Shown piece after piece: positions 9,851 to 18,173 of a DNA stretch of 64,000 bases. Made by a program: the position numbers and the translations under genes. A model generated the notes under the pieces. The model was given only the letters and a program-made list of their open reading frames with translations, was not told the origin of the DNA and did no database searches. The first letter of the stretch is position 1. Each line of letters starts with the position of its first letter. This DNA is from Rhodanobacter thiooxydans (GTDB taxonomy: Bacteria > Pseudomonadota > Gammaproteobacteria > Xanthomonadales > Rhodanobacteraceae), in contig NZ_CP088923.1 in NCBI RefSeq assembly GCF_021545845.1, forward strand, positions 310,001-374,000, read 5' to 3'.

Positions 9851-10097
9851 TTCACGCGACGTCCTGTCGCGAAAGGCAAAGATCAAGAAACCGGCCATCC
9901 GTGGCCGGACTTTTCAGAAGAGCGACGCGAGATCCTGCTGCGGAGAGCGAATCAAGAACCGGCCATCGGGCAGCTACTCCTGCGTTGCCTCAACTCGGGC
10001 ATCCATGCCCTCGCCATGCCCTCGTCATGGCCGGTTCTTGCTTTCACGCGACGTCGTGTCGCGAAAGGCAAGATCAAAACCGGCCATCCATGGCGGG
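9851..10097. repeat. Two copies of a TTCACGCGACGTC-type repeat flanking a palindromic block
   Basis: This 355-bp gene-free stretch (9850-10204) is mostly repeats. TTCACGCGACGTC with TGTCGCGAAAGGCAA and a CCGGCCAT..TGGCCGG hairpin occurs at 9851-9908 and again at about 10043-10097. Between them, 9965-10035 is the reverse complement of a block at about 13927-14030 (CTGCGTTGCCTCAACTCGGG). No ORF or RNA gene is convincing here. Confidence 0.75.
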
Positions 10098-10138
10098 ATT
10101 CTTCATAGGAGCATTGCTCCGGATCGGGTTCGGGCATG

Positions 10139-10168
10139 AAAAAAGCCCGCCGGATAGCGGGCTTTTCG
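10139..10168. terminator. Bidirectional rho-independent terminator between coxC and the DUF2909 gene
   Basis: A perfect 9-bp stem, AAAGCCCGC and GCGGGCTTT, with loop CGGATA. The minus strand continues with six T and the plus strand with TTTTCGTTT, so it can stop both the coxBAC transcript and the convergent 71-aa gene. Confidence 0.85.
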
Positions 10169-10204
10169 TTTGGCGGGAAATGGCCGCGGTCGTGGCGGCT
10201 ACAA

Positions 10205-10420
10205 TCATTGGCCCACGTCGTGCGGGTGCAGCCAGCCCATCCAGATGCCGAACGCGACCATGGCGATGAACACCAGCGACAGGCCGATGCGGCGGGTCAG
10301 CGCCCATACCGTGCGGCGGTCGTCGTCCTTGTCGGTCATCATGAAGTACAGCGCCTGACCGAGGCTGAAGATCACCACCAGCAGCACCACTACCAGCGCA
10401 ATTTTATAGATGGTTTCCAC
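10205..10420 (-). CDS. Twin transmembrane protein, DUF2909 family (71 aa)
   Basis: Two hydrophobic helices (IALVVVLLVVIFSLGQALYFMM and IGLSLVFIAMVAFGIWMGW) are joined by a charged loop, TDKDDDRRTVWALTRR, which is the DUF2909 layout. The family is repeatedly found beside cytochrome oxidase assembly genes but has no assigned function. It is transcribed opposite to its neighbours, divergent from surf1 and convergent with coxC. Confidence 0.8.
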   Translation of the reverse strand: METIYKIALVVVLLVVIFSLGQALYFMMTDKDDDRRTVWALTRRIGLSLVFIAMVAFGIWMGWLHPHDVGQ

Positions 10421-10479
10421 GTGATTGATCCGGTCAAGTTCGACATGGCGAGTATAGCGGCCACCGGCAGGCGCCCGGC

Positions 10480-11238
10480 GTGAGCGGATTCCGCCGTCCT
10501 TCGTGGTGGGCGCTGCTGCTGACCGTGGCCGGAGCGTTGCTGTTCGTGCGTCTTGGCGTCTGGCAGCTGCATCGCGCCGACTTCAAGGAAGACCTTCTGC
10601 GACGGTATGCCGCGGCCGCGGCGGCGCCGCTGCAGGACTTTGCCGGGGTGGCCGAGGCGCCGCCGGCGGACGGCTTCCCGCGGGTCAGAGTCGATGGCCA
10701 TTACCTGGCCGACCGCGTGTACCTGCTGGACAACCCGAAGCATGACCGCCGCGGCGGTGTGCAGGTGTACGCGCCGCTGGTACTGGATGGCCACGCGCCG
10801 TTGCTGCTGGTCGACCTCGGTTTCCTGCCCGGCAACGGTAGCGACAAGCCGCCCCAGGTGCCCCCATTGCCGATCGGCAGGGTGAGCCTGCAGGGGCTGT
10901 ACGTGCCGCCGCCGCCGGTTGGCTTCGAGATGGGCGGCAATGCGCTGGCGCGGCAGACGCAGTGGCCGAAGAGCTCGATCTTCCTGGACCCCGCGCAGGT
11001 CGCCGCCGATCTCGGACGGCCGCTGTATCCGAGGGTGCTGGCGCTGGACCCTGACCTGGCGGCGATCTACGAGCGCGAGCGCAACCTCGATTTTTCCTCG
11101 ATGCCGCCGGCGCGGCATCGTGCCTACGCGTTCCAGTGGTTCACCTTCGCGCTGGCCGCGGTGGTGATCCTGCTGGTCGTGCATCGCAAGCGCAAGCCGC
11201 GCCGCTCCGATTCCACCAAGGTCGATGAGAACCGATGA
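10480..11238 (+). CDS. SURF1 family cytochrome c oxidase assembly protein
   Basis: Membrane protein of 252 aa that helps insert heme a into subunit I. It has the SURF1 plan: an N-terminal helix (WWALLLTVAGALLFVRLGVWQLHR), a periplasmic domain with VRVDGHY, YLLDNPKHDRRGGVQVYAPL and LLVDLGFLP, and a C-terminal helix (AYAFQWFTFALAAVVILLVV). The conserved AYAxQWF near the end is intact. The start is GTG. It is the first of four overlapping genes (surf1, Sco-like, ctaA, ctaB) that complete the oxidase assembly set. Confidence 0.92.
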   Translation: MSGFRRPSWWALLLTVAGALLFVRLGVWQLHRADFKEDLLRRYAAAAAAPLQDFAGVAEAPPADGFPRVRVDGHYLADRVYLLDNPKHDRRGGVQVYAPLVLDGHAPLLLVDLGFLPGNGSDKPPQVPPLPIGRVSLQGLYVPPPPVGFEMGGNALARQTQWPKSSIFLDPAQVAADLGRPLYPRVLALDPDLAAIYERERNLDFSSMPPARHRAYAFQWFTFALAAVVILLVVHRKRKPRRSDSTKVDENR

Positions 11239-11804
11239 AAGCCGCTGACCCCGCCAACGTGCGCAAGAGTCGACTCTTCCTGCTGCTGATCGTGCTGGCG
11301 TTCGTCGTGCCGATGATCGTCGCCGGCTTGCTCAGCTGGAGCGGCTGGCAGCCTGGCACCAGGGGCAACGGCGAGCCGATCCTGCCGCAACGCAACTTTG
11401 TCGACGAACAGCTGCGCGTGCGGCTGGCGGATGGCCAGGCCTACGCCTGGCGCGACACCCAGCCGCGGCTGACTCTGGTGGCGCTGGCTGGCCCCGAGTG
11501 CGCCGCGCGCTGCCTGGCCACGCTGACCAGCATGGCCGCCGCGCGAGTCACGCTGAACCGCAACCAGTCGCGCCTGCGCCTGCTCTACCTGGGCACGCCG
11601 CCTGTGGATGACGCGCGCGATGGCATGCGCAACTACTGGCAGCTCGGCACCGACATCGACGGCAAGCTGGCCGGGTTCCGCCCGGACGCGCCGGACAGCG
11701 TGAGCGCGCTGCTGGTGGAATCCAACGGCACCGCGTTGTCGCTGTATCGCGCCGGCTTCGATCCGAGCGGCTTGCGCAAGGACCTGCAGAAGGTGATCAA
11801 GTGA
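11235..11804 (+). CDS. Sco/thioredoxin-like membrane-anchored protein of the oxidase operon
   Basis: 189 aa with an N-terminal anchor (LFLLLIVLAFVVPMIVAGLLS) and a periplasmic domain. GPECAARC supplies a CxxxC pair, the spacing used by Sco copper chaperones, after a beta-strand LTLVALA. A distal His in the usual Sco position is not obvious, so copper binding is uncertain. It sits between surf1 and ctaA, with ATGA overlap at its start and TGATG overlap at its end, so co-translation with the assembly genes is likely. Similar hypothetical proteins occupy this slot in pseudomonads. A redox or copper role in CuA/CuB maturation is inferred. Confidence 0.65.
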   Translation: MKAADPANVRKSRLFLLLIVLAFVVPMIVAGLLSWSGWQPGTRGNGEPILPQRNFVDEQLRVRLADGQAYAWRDTQPRLTLVALAGPECAARCLATLTSMAAARVTLNRNQSRLRLLYLGTPPVDDARDGMRNYWQLGTDIDGKLAGFRPDAPDSVSALLVESNGTALSLYRAGFDPSGLRKDLQKVIK

Positions 11805-12979
11805 TGTCGTCGCGCTCGCTGCGTTGGTTGCGCTGGCTGGCACTGTTCGCGGCAGTGTTCGCGTTTGGACTGGTGATGTTTGGCGCCTTCGTGCGGCTGT
11901 CCAATGCCGGCCTGTCCTGCCCGGACTGGCCGACCTGCTACGGCCAGGTGACCTGGCCGCAGCATGCGCAGGCGGTGGCGCATGCCGACGCGGCGTTCCC
12001 GGATCGCCCGTACGAGGCGCACAAGGCCTGGCGCGAGCAGGTGCACCGCTTCCTCGCCGGCACGCTCGGCGTGCTGGTGCTGCTGCTGGCGTTGCTGGCG
12101 AGCTGGCGGCGTCGCGATGCGCTGCTGGCGGTACTCGCCGGCGCCGTATTCGCCGCGTTCGGCGTGGGCCTGTACATGCGCGGCGAACACCTGTGGTCGT
12201 CGCTGCTGGCGGCCTGCGCGATCGCGCTGCCGCTGATCGCCGCGATCCGCCTGCCGCGGCCCGGCGCCTGGAAGATCTGCGTGCTGGCGCTGGCGGTGAT
12301 CATCTTCCAGGCGATGCTCGGCATGTGGACGGTGACCTTGCTGCTCAAGCCCATCGTGGTGATGGGCCACCTGCTCGGCGGCATGGCCACGTTCGCGCTG
12401 CTGGCCTACGCCGCGCTGCGTTTCGCCGGCGTGGCGGCAGCGGGCGATGGCCTTGCCGACCTGCGCCGGCTGGTGGCCGTCGGCATCGTGCTGCTGCTGT
12501 GCCAGATCGCGCTGGGCGGCTGGACCTCGGCGAATTACGCCGCGCTGGCCTGCGGCTACGGCCCGGGCTCGTTCCCCGAGTGCCTCGGCCAGTGGGCGCC
12601 GCCCGCCGATTTCCGCGAGGGCTTCGTGTTGTGGCGCGGCATCGGCGTGAACTACGAGGGTGGCGTGCTCGACATGGCCGCGCGCAGCGCGATCCAGATC
12701 GCGCATCGGCTGGGCGCGCTGGTGGTGTTCTGCTACCTCGGCTGGCTGGCGGTTCGCACGGCGCGGCATGGCCTGCGCGCGCTGGGCTTGGCGATCGCGC
12801 TGGCGCTGGCGGCCCAAGTGCTGCTGGGCATCAGCAACGTGTACTTCGGCCTGCCGCTGGCGGTGGCGACCGCACACAATGGGATAGCGGCCCTGCTGCT
12901 GTTCACCCTGTTGGCCACGCTGGCGCGCACGCAGCGGCGGCATGACGCGTCGATGTTCCTGTCGTTGGGGCGAGCGTGA
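11804..12979 (+). CDS. ctaA: Heme A synthase (COX15/CtaA family)
   Basis: Converts heme O to heme A in the membrane by oxidising the C8 methyl group. 391 aa with eight predicted helices. The family signature [18 protein letters not shown] follows the first helix, EQVHRFLAG carries the heme-binding His, and later motifs include [12 protein letters not shown] and [10 protein letters not shown] with two further His ligands. The ATG at 11804 overlaps the previous stop (TGATG); the in-frame GTG at 11801 is less likely. It works with the downstream ctaB product. Confidence 0.95.
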   Translation: MSSRSLRWLRWLALFAAVFAFGLVMFGAFVRLSNAGLSCPDWPTCYGQVTWPQHAQAVAHADAAFPDRPYEAHKAWREQVHRFLAGTLGVLVLLLALLASWRRRDALLAVLAGAVFAAFGVGLYMRGEHLWSSLLAACAIALPLIAAIRLPRPGAWKICVLALAVIIFQAMLGMWTVTLLLKPIVVMGHLLGGMATFALLAYAALRFAGVAAAGDGLADLRRLVAVGIVLLLCQIALGGWTSANYAALACGYGPGSFPECLGQWAPPADFREGFVLWRGIGVNYEGGVLDMAARSAIQIAHRLGALVVFCYLGWLAVRTARHGLRALGLAIALALAAQVLLGISNVYFGLPLAVATAHNGIAALLLFTLLATLARTQRRHDASMFLSLGRA

Positions 12980-13884
12980 AGATGAGCGTTTTCCATGAGT
13001 ACCTGCAACTGACCAAGCCGCGCATCGTCGCGCTGCTGGTGTTCTGCGCGGTGATCGGCATGTTCCTCGCCGTGCCCGGGGTGCCGCCGTGGCGGGTGCT
13101 GGTGTTCGGCACGCTGGGCATCTGGCTGGCGTCGTCCTCGGCGGCCGCGTTCAACCAGCTGATCGACCAGCGCATCGACAAGGTGATGGTGCGCACGGCG
13201 CACCGGCCGCTGGCCACCGGCCATCTCAATCCGCGCCAGGTGTTCGTGTTCGCGCTGGTGCTGGGCATCGCCTCGATGCTGGTGCTGGTGCTGTGGGTCA
13301 ACACGTTGACCGCGGTGCTGACTTTCGCCGGCCTGATCGGCTACGCGGTGATCTACACCGCGTTCCTGAAGCGCGCCTCGCCGCAGAACATCGTGATCGG
13401 CGGCCTGGCCGGGGCGATCCCGCCGGTGCTGGGCTGGACCGCGGTTACCGGCGCGCTGCACCCGTACGCGCTGCAGCTGTGCCTGATCATCTTCGTGTGG
13501 ACGCCGCCGCACTTCTGGGCGCTGGCGATCTTCCGCCGGGACGACTACTCGCGCGCGCAGGTGCCGATGCTGCCGGTGACCCACGGCGTGGTGTTCACCC
13601 GCTGGCACATCCTGTTCTACACCGTGCTGCTGGTGCTGGTGACCCTGCTGCCGGCGCTGACCGGGATGAGCGGGCTGGTCTACCTGGGTGGTGCCGCGGT
13701 GCTGGGCGGGGCGTTCCTCTATTACGCGGTGCGTCTGCTGAATCCGCCGGACGAGCTGTACGCGATGAGGGTGTTCAGCTACTCCATCGTCTACCTGATG
13801 GCGCTGTTCGCGTTCCTGCTGGTCGACCACTGGCTGCTGCCGCCGCTGATGCCTTCAGGCCCGTCGTCGGTATCGATCGGCTGA
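12976..13884 (+). CDS. ctaB: Heme O synthase (protoheme IX farnesyltransferase)
   Basis: UbiA-family prenyltransferase that adds the farnesyl group to heme B, the step before ctaA. About 302 aa and nine hydrophobic segments. The first Asp-rich motif [20 protein letters not shown] (NxxxDxxxD) and the YxxxLKR region [16 protein letters not shown] are intact. The GTG at 12976 overlaps the ctaA stop and has GGGG at good spacing; an ATG at 12982 is the alternative. Last gene of the oxidase cluster. A hairpin-rich repeat follows immediately. Confidence 0.94.
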   Translation: MKMSVFHEYLQLTKPRIVALLVFCAVIGMFLAVPGVPPWRVLVFGTLGIWLASSSAAAFNQLIDQRIDKVMVRTAHRPLATGHLNPRQVFVFALVLGIASMLVLVLWVNTLTAVLTFAGLIGYAVIYTAFLKRASPQNIVIGGLAGAIPPVLGWTAVTGALHPYALQLCLIIFVWTPPHFWALAIFRRDDYSRAQVPMLPVTHGVVFTRWHILFYTVLLVLVTLLPALTGMSGLVYLGGAAVLGGAFLYYAVRLLNPPDELYAMRVFSYSIVYLMALFAFLLVDHWLLPPLMPSGPSSVSIG

Positions 13885-14132
13885 GAGGTTGTGATTTTTT
13901 CAACCTCTCAGGTCGGCCAGGGCGAGGGCATGGCGAGGGCATGGATGCCCGAGTTGAGGCAACGCAGGGAGCGGTTGCCCGATGCCCGAGTTGAGGCAAC
14001 GCAGGAGCGGTTGCCCGATGGCCGGGCATGAAACAGTCACGCGAGTGACTGTTTCATGTGAGCGAGTCCGGGCGTGTACCGGACTCGCGACTGAAGAAAA
14101 CCACGGGAAGTGGTTTTCTTCACAAGCGCTGA
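13883..14132. repeat. Train of hairpins after ctaB (repeat family shared with 54.4 kb)
   Basis: In order: GAGAGGTTG/CAACCTCTC (13883-13909) with a T-rich loop; two tandem copies of a 39-bp unit (ATGCCCGAGTTGAGGCAACG..GGTTGCCCG, from 13945 and 13982); TGAAACAGTCAC/GTGACTGTTTCA (14029-14056); GCGAGTCCGG/CCGGACTCGC (14062-14088); and GAAGAAAACCAC/GTGGTTTTCTTC (14093-14121). The first and last two hairpins recur in the same order after hemD at 54.4-54.6 kb. The rest of the 542-bp gap up to 14426 holds no ORF I can support besides the mgtA leader region. Confidence 0.8.
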
Positions 14133-14379
14133 GCGGCGATCGTGCGAACTTTCGTCGTCGCGGGCATTGACAATGCGCTGCTGCAATACAACAATACGCG
14201 CGCCCTCCGGCGCGCTCGCGCTGGCTGGCTTCCTGTCCTGACTAACCAAGGCATATGGACGTTTACCCTAGTCGCAACGTCGACATCCGCTCGCATCGGG
14301 TGCCGGCATTGCATAACAAGCTGATGATCTGCGGCGACCGCCCGCGGTCGGCTGGCGCTTTCCTCGACTAGGGAAGACC

Positions 14380-14426
14380 GGCCCACCTCCCGCGGCGCCG
14401 TGGGCGCCGTAACGAGGAGATGGGCC
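14380..14426 (+). promoter_or_regulatory. Stem that covers the ribosome binding site of the mgtA-leader ORF
   Basis: GGCCCACCTC (14380-14389) pairs with GAGATGGGCC (14417-14426) with one mismatch. The second arm contains most of the GAGGAGA ribosome binding site of the ORF starting at 14427. A perfect GGCGCC-GTG-GGCGCC hairpin (14394-14408) lies inside. This geometry could repress translation when folded. No known riboswitch class was recognised. Confidence 0.5.
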
Positions 14427-14660
14427 ATGAAGCTCCTTCGCGATTCCGCTCTGTTGCGCACACTGTGCCGGCTGCTGGTCGACCGTCGCAAGACCGTGCG
14501 CGCGCCCTACACCATCACCGTGCCCGCCCCGCTGGAACGTCCCGCCGGCGGCAGCGTGGTCGAGCTGCCGCGCCGTGCTGACGCCGGCGAGCGCGCCGCG
14601 TCGACGCAACAGGTCCGCTTGCCATCGTCCGGCCATCTCGCGCTGGTATCCAGTCGCTGA
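14427..14660 (+). CDS. Small basic protein upstream of mgtA (77 aa), possible leader ORF
   Basis: Begins MKLLRDSALLRTLCRLLVDRR, is rich in Arg and contains a Pro-rich stretch (PYTITVPAPLERP). A strong GAGGAGA ribosome binding site lies six bases before the ATG, inside a potential stem. It matches no family I recognise. In enterics, mgtA is preceded by a short proline-containing leader peptide (mgtL) whose translation controls read-through; this ORF is longer and unrelated in sequence but sits in the same place, 156 bp before mgtA. Coding status is supported mainly by the ribosome binding site. Confidence 0.5.
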   Translation: MKLLRDSALLRTLCRLLVDRRKTVRAPYTITVPAPLERPAGGSVVELPRRADAGERAASTQQVRLPSSGHLALVSSR

Positions 14661-14816
14661 TGGTCGCCCCGACCTCATGCAAGGGGTGGCCTCCGCCAGC
14701 GGCGGAGCCATCGCGGCCGCGTGCGCGGCCATGCGCAACCATGCCGGCGCGTCTGGCGGATTGATTCCGCGGACTCGCACCGGTGGCAGGCAACAGCGGG
14801 TTCACGGAAGCGGGTC

Positions 14817-17471
14817 ATGATCAAGCAATCCATCCAGGGCGCCCTCCCGAAGGCGCCGGGCAAGAGCGCGCCGGCACCGGCGCACGTGGCGGCCGCGCAG
14901 GAGGCGTTCCGCGACAACCAGGCGCTGCTTGCCGCGCTGGACACCACGCCGGCCGGCCTCGACGAGGGGCAGATCGCCGCGCGGCTGGGGCGCGACGGCG
15001 TCAACGAGGTCTCGCACGAGAAGCCGCCGCACTGGTCGGTGCAGCTGCTGCGCGCGTTCAAGAACCCGTTCATCATCGTGCTGCTGGCGCTGGCCGGGGT
15101 GCAGCTGTTCACCGATTCCAGCGACCTCACCGGGCCGGCGATCATCGCGGTGATGGTGGGCATCAGCGTACTGCTGAGCTTCACCCAGGAGTTCCGCTCC
15201 TCGAAGGCGGCGGAGAAGCTGAAGGCGATGGTCCGCAACACCGTCACGGTGACGCGGCGTGCCTCCGACGGCCACAGCGAGCGCATCGAGGTGCCGGTAG
15301 GCGAACTGGTCGCCGGCGACATCGTGCACCTGGCCGCCGGCGACATGGTGCCCGCCGACCTGCGCCTGCTGCACGCGAAGGACCTGTTCATCAGCCAGGC
15401 GATCCTCACCGGCGAGTCGCTGCCGGTGGAGAAGGCGGCGCCGGACGCGCCTGGCGTGGCCGGGGCGGACCACGCCAGCCCGCTGGACCTGCCGACGATC
15501 TGCTACATGGGCACCAACGTGGTCAGCGGTACCGCCACCGCGGTGGTGGTGGCGACCGGCCCGCGCAGCTATCTCGGCTCGCTGGCGCACAGCATCGTGG
15601 GCCAGCGCGTGCAGACCAGCTTCGACCGCGGCGTGAACAGCGTCAGCTGGCTGCTGATCCGCTTCATGGCGGTGATGGTGCCGGTGGTGTTCCTGATCAA
15701 CGGCTTCGACAAGCACGACTGGCTGCAGGCGTTCATGTTCGCACTGTCGGTGGCGGTCGGACTCACCCCGGAAATGCTGCCGCTGATCGTCACCGCGAAC
15801 CTGGCCAAGGGCGCGCTGGCGATGTCCGGCCGCAAGGTGGTGGTGAAGCGGCTCAACGCGATCCAGAACTTCGGCGCGATGGACGTGCTGTGCACCGACA
15901 AGACCGGCACGCTCACGCTGGACAAGATCGTGCTGGAGCGGCATCTCGACCTGCATGGCGAGGAGTCCGACGAGGCGCTGGAGTACGGCTACCTCAACAG
16001 CCGTTTCCAGACCGGCCTGAAGAATCTGATGGACAAGGCGGTACTGGAGCATCGCGACCTGGAGCCAGCCGCGGCGCACTACCGCATCGTCGATGAGATC
16101 CCGTTCGACTTCCAGCGCCGGCGCATGTCGGTGGTGCTCGGCAACGGCGACGGCCACGACTTGATCGTGTGCAAGGGCGCGGTGGAGGAGATGCTGTCGA
16201 TCTGCGCCTGGGCGAGGACCGGCGGCGAGGTCGTGCCGATGACCGACGCCCAGCGCGACGAGATCAAGGAGATGACGCACGGGCTCAACGAAGACGGCCT
16301 GCGCGTGCTGGTGGTGGCAGTGAAGCAGCAGCCGCCGGCCGGGCGGCCGTACGGCGTCGCCGACGAGAGTGGGCTGACCGCGGTGGGCTGCCTGGCCTTC
16401 CTCGATCCGCCGAAGGATTCGGCGGCCACGGCAATCGCCGCGCTGCATCACCATGGCGTGCAGGTGAAGGTCATCACCGGCGACAACGAGGCGGTGACGC
16501 GCAAGATCTGCCGCGAGGTGGGGCTGGACGTGGAGCATTCGGCGCAGGGCCGGCAGATCGAGCCGCTGGACGACGCGGCGCTGGATGCGCTGGTGGCGCG
16601 CACCACCGTGTTCGCCAAGATGTCGCCGCTGCAGAAGGCGCGCGTGGTGAAGTCGTTGCAGCGTCAGGGTCACACGGTGGGCTTCCTCGGCGACGGCATC
16701 AACGACGCGCCGGCGCTGCGCGAGGCGGACGTGGGCATCTCGGTGGATACCGCCACCGACATCGCCAAGGAGTCGGCCGACATCATCCTGCTGGAAAAGA
16801 ACCTGATGGTGCTGGAGGAGGGCGTGATCGAGGGCCGCATCACCTTCGGCAACATCATCAAGTACATCAAGATGACCGCCAGCTCGAACTTCGGCAACAT
16901 GTTTTCGGTGCTGGTGGCGAGTGCGTTCCTGCCGTTCCTGCCGATGCTGCCGCTGCAGATCCTGGTGCTGAACCTGCTCTACGACATCTCGCAGCTGTCG
17001 ATCCCGTTCGACCGCATGGACGACGAGTACCTGCGCAAGCCGCGCAAGTGGAACGCCAGCGACATCGGACGCTTTATGGTGTGGATCGGCCCGGTCAGCT
17101 CGATCTTCGACATCACCACGTTCCTGCTGCTGTGGCACGTGTTCGGCGCGAACTCGGTGGCGCACCAGTCGTTCTTCCAGTCCGGCTGGTTCGTCGAGAG
17201 CCTGCTCACGCAGACGCTGATCGTGCACATGATCCGCACGCGCAGGATTCCGTTCCTGCAGAGCATCGCCTCGGCCCCGGTGCTGGCGCTGACCAGCGCG
17301 ATCATCCTGATCGGCCTGTTCATCCCGTTCATCGGGCTCGGCGCCAAGATCGGCATGGTGCCGCTGCCGCCGGCGTTCTTCGGCTGGGTGGCGCTGACCG
17401 TGCTCACCTACGGCGTGCTGACCCAGCTGATGAAGCTGGTGTACATCCGCCGCTACGGGCGCTGGCTGTGA
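14817..17471 (+). CDS. mgtA: Magnesium-translocating P-type ATPase
   Basis: P3-type ATPase that imports Mg2+ across the inner membrane. 884 aa, the usual MgtA length. Visible in order: soluble N-terminus, actuator motif LTGESLPVEKAA, the ion-pathway stretch LTPEMLPLIVTANLAKGA, phosphorylation motif DKTGTLT (Asp near residue 362), nucleotide domain, hinge GDGINDAPALREADVGIS, and six C-terminal helices starting at SSNFGNMFSVLVASAFLPF. The start at 14817 has GGAAGCGGG upstream; longer in-frame extensions lack MgtA similarity. Mg2+ limitation is the expected inducer, perhaps through the structured leader. Confidence 0.95.
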   Translation: MIKQSIQGALPKAPGKSAPAPAHVAAAQEAFRDNQALLAALDTTPAGLDEGQIAARLGRDGVNEVSHEKPPHWSVQLLRAFKNPFIIVLLALAGVQLFTDSSDLTGPAIIAVMVGISVLLSFTQEFRSSKAAEKLKAMVRNTVTVTRRASDGHSERIEVPVGELVAGDIVHLAAGDMVPADLRLLHAKDLFISQAILTGESLPVEKAAPDAPGVAGADHASPLDLPTICYMGTNVVSGTATAVVVATGPRSYLGSLAHSIVGQRVQTSFDRGVNSVSWLLIRFMAVMVPVVFLINGFDKHDWLQAFMFALSVAVGLTPEMLPLIVTANLAKGALAMSGRKVVVKRLNAIQNFGAMDVLCTDKTGTLTLDKIVLERHLDLHGEESDEALEYGYLNSRFQTGLKNLMDKAVLEHRDLEPAAAHYRIVDEIPFDFQRRRMSVVLGNGDGHDLIVCKGAVEEMLSICAWARTGGEVVPMTDAQRDEIKEMTHGLNEDGLRVLVVAVKQQPPAGRPYGVADESGLTAVGCLAFLDPPKDSAATAIAALHHHGVQVKVITGDNEAVTRKICREVGLDVEHSAQGRQIEPLDDAALDALVARTTVFAKMSPLQKARVVKSLQRQGHTVGFLGDGINDAPALREADVGISVDTATDIAKESADIILLEKNLMVLEEGVIEGRITFGNIIKYIKMTASSNFGNMFSVLVASAFLPFLPMLPLQILVLNLLYDISQLSIPFDRMDDEYLRKPRKWNASDIGRFMVWIGPVSSIFDITTFLLLWHVFGANSVAHQSFFQSGWFVESLLTQTLIVHMIRTRRIPFLQSIASAPVLALTSAIILIGLFIPFIGLGAKIGMVPLPPAFFGWVALTVLTYGVLTQLMKLVYIRRYGRWL

Positions 17472-17492
17472 CCATGGCCGGGAGCAGCGACC

Positions 17493-18150
17493 ATGCGCCA
17501 CCTGGTGGTGCCATTCGTGCTGGCCGCCATGCTGCTGTCGCCGTGCGCGGCGCGGGCGGGAGCCAGTCTGCTGGTCGATGACGCCGGCACCGTGCCGGAT
17601 GGCCGCTGCCAGCTCGAATCCTGGTTGCGCTTGCGCGGCGGTGGTGAGGTCACGGCCGTGCCGGCCTGCGGCTGGGCGGGGTGGAGTACAGCCTGGGCGG
17701 CAGCGCCAGCGCCGGGGCGCCGTCGGGGCCGTGGCTGAGCGCCGGCCTCAAGCGCACCCATGCTCGACATGGACGAGGCCGCCCCGGGCGCCGCCGTCTC
17801 GCTGGGCAGCAGCGGGCGCCGCTCCGATCACCGCCTGGCGGCGGGTACGGCCAACCTCGTCGTCAGCCTGCCGCTGGATCCGTCCTGGGCCGTGCACGTC
17901 AACCTGGGCTGGAACACCGCGTGCGAAGGGCCACCGCGACCAAGCGGCGGCATGGGCATGCAGTACGCGCTGGCAGCGCACTGGAGCGGCCTCGCCGAAC
18001 TCTACGCCGCGCGGCGTCGTCGGTGGCGCGGCGCAGGCCGGGCTGCGGCGCTCGTTTGCGCACGGTCTCAGCTTCGACCTGCTCGCCGGCCACGACCGCG
18101 ACGGGCGCTGGCTCACCTTCGGCTTCAACTACGCGCCGGGCGACTCCTGA
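17493..18150 (+). pseudogene. Frameshifted gene for a secreted or outer-membrane protein
   Basis: Translation starts with a signal peptide, MRHLVVPFVLAAMLLSPCAARA, then ASLLVDDAGTVPDGRCQLESWLRL. The reading continues only by changing frame three times: near 17670 into the frame of EYSLGGSASAGAPSGPWLSAGL, near 17758 into that of ANLVVSLPLDPSWAVHVNLGW, and near 18005 into that of SFAHGLSFDLLAGHDRDGRW, ending FGFNYAPGDS. Alternating hydrophobic strands suggest an outer-membrane beta-barrel. Whether the shifts are real or sequencing errors in GC-rich runs cannot be decided here. It follows mgtA by 21 bp. Confidence 0.6.
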
Positions 18151-18173
18151 CGCCTGGGCGAGCGGCGCCGGCG

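Noticed and set aside
14133..14379. Possible Mg2+ riboswitch (M-box or yybP-ykoY) upstream of mgtA
   Set aside because: No conserved core of either class could be matched; only the local stem over the ribosome binding site was kept.
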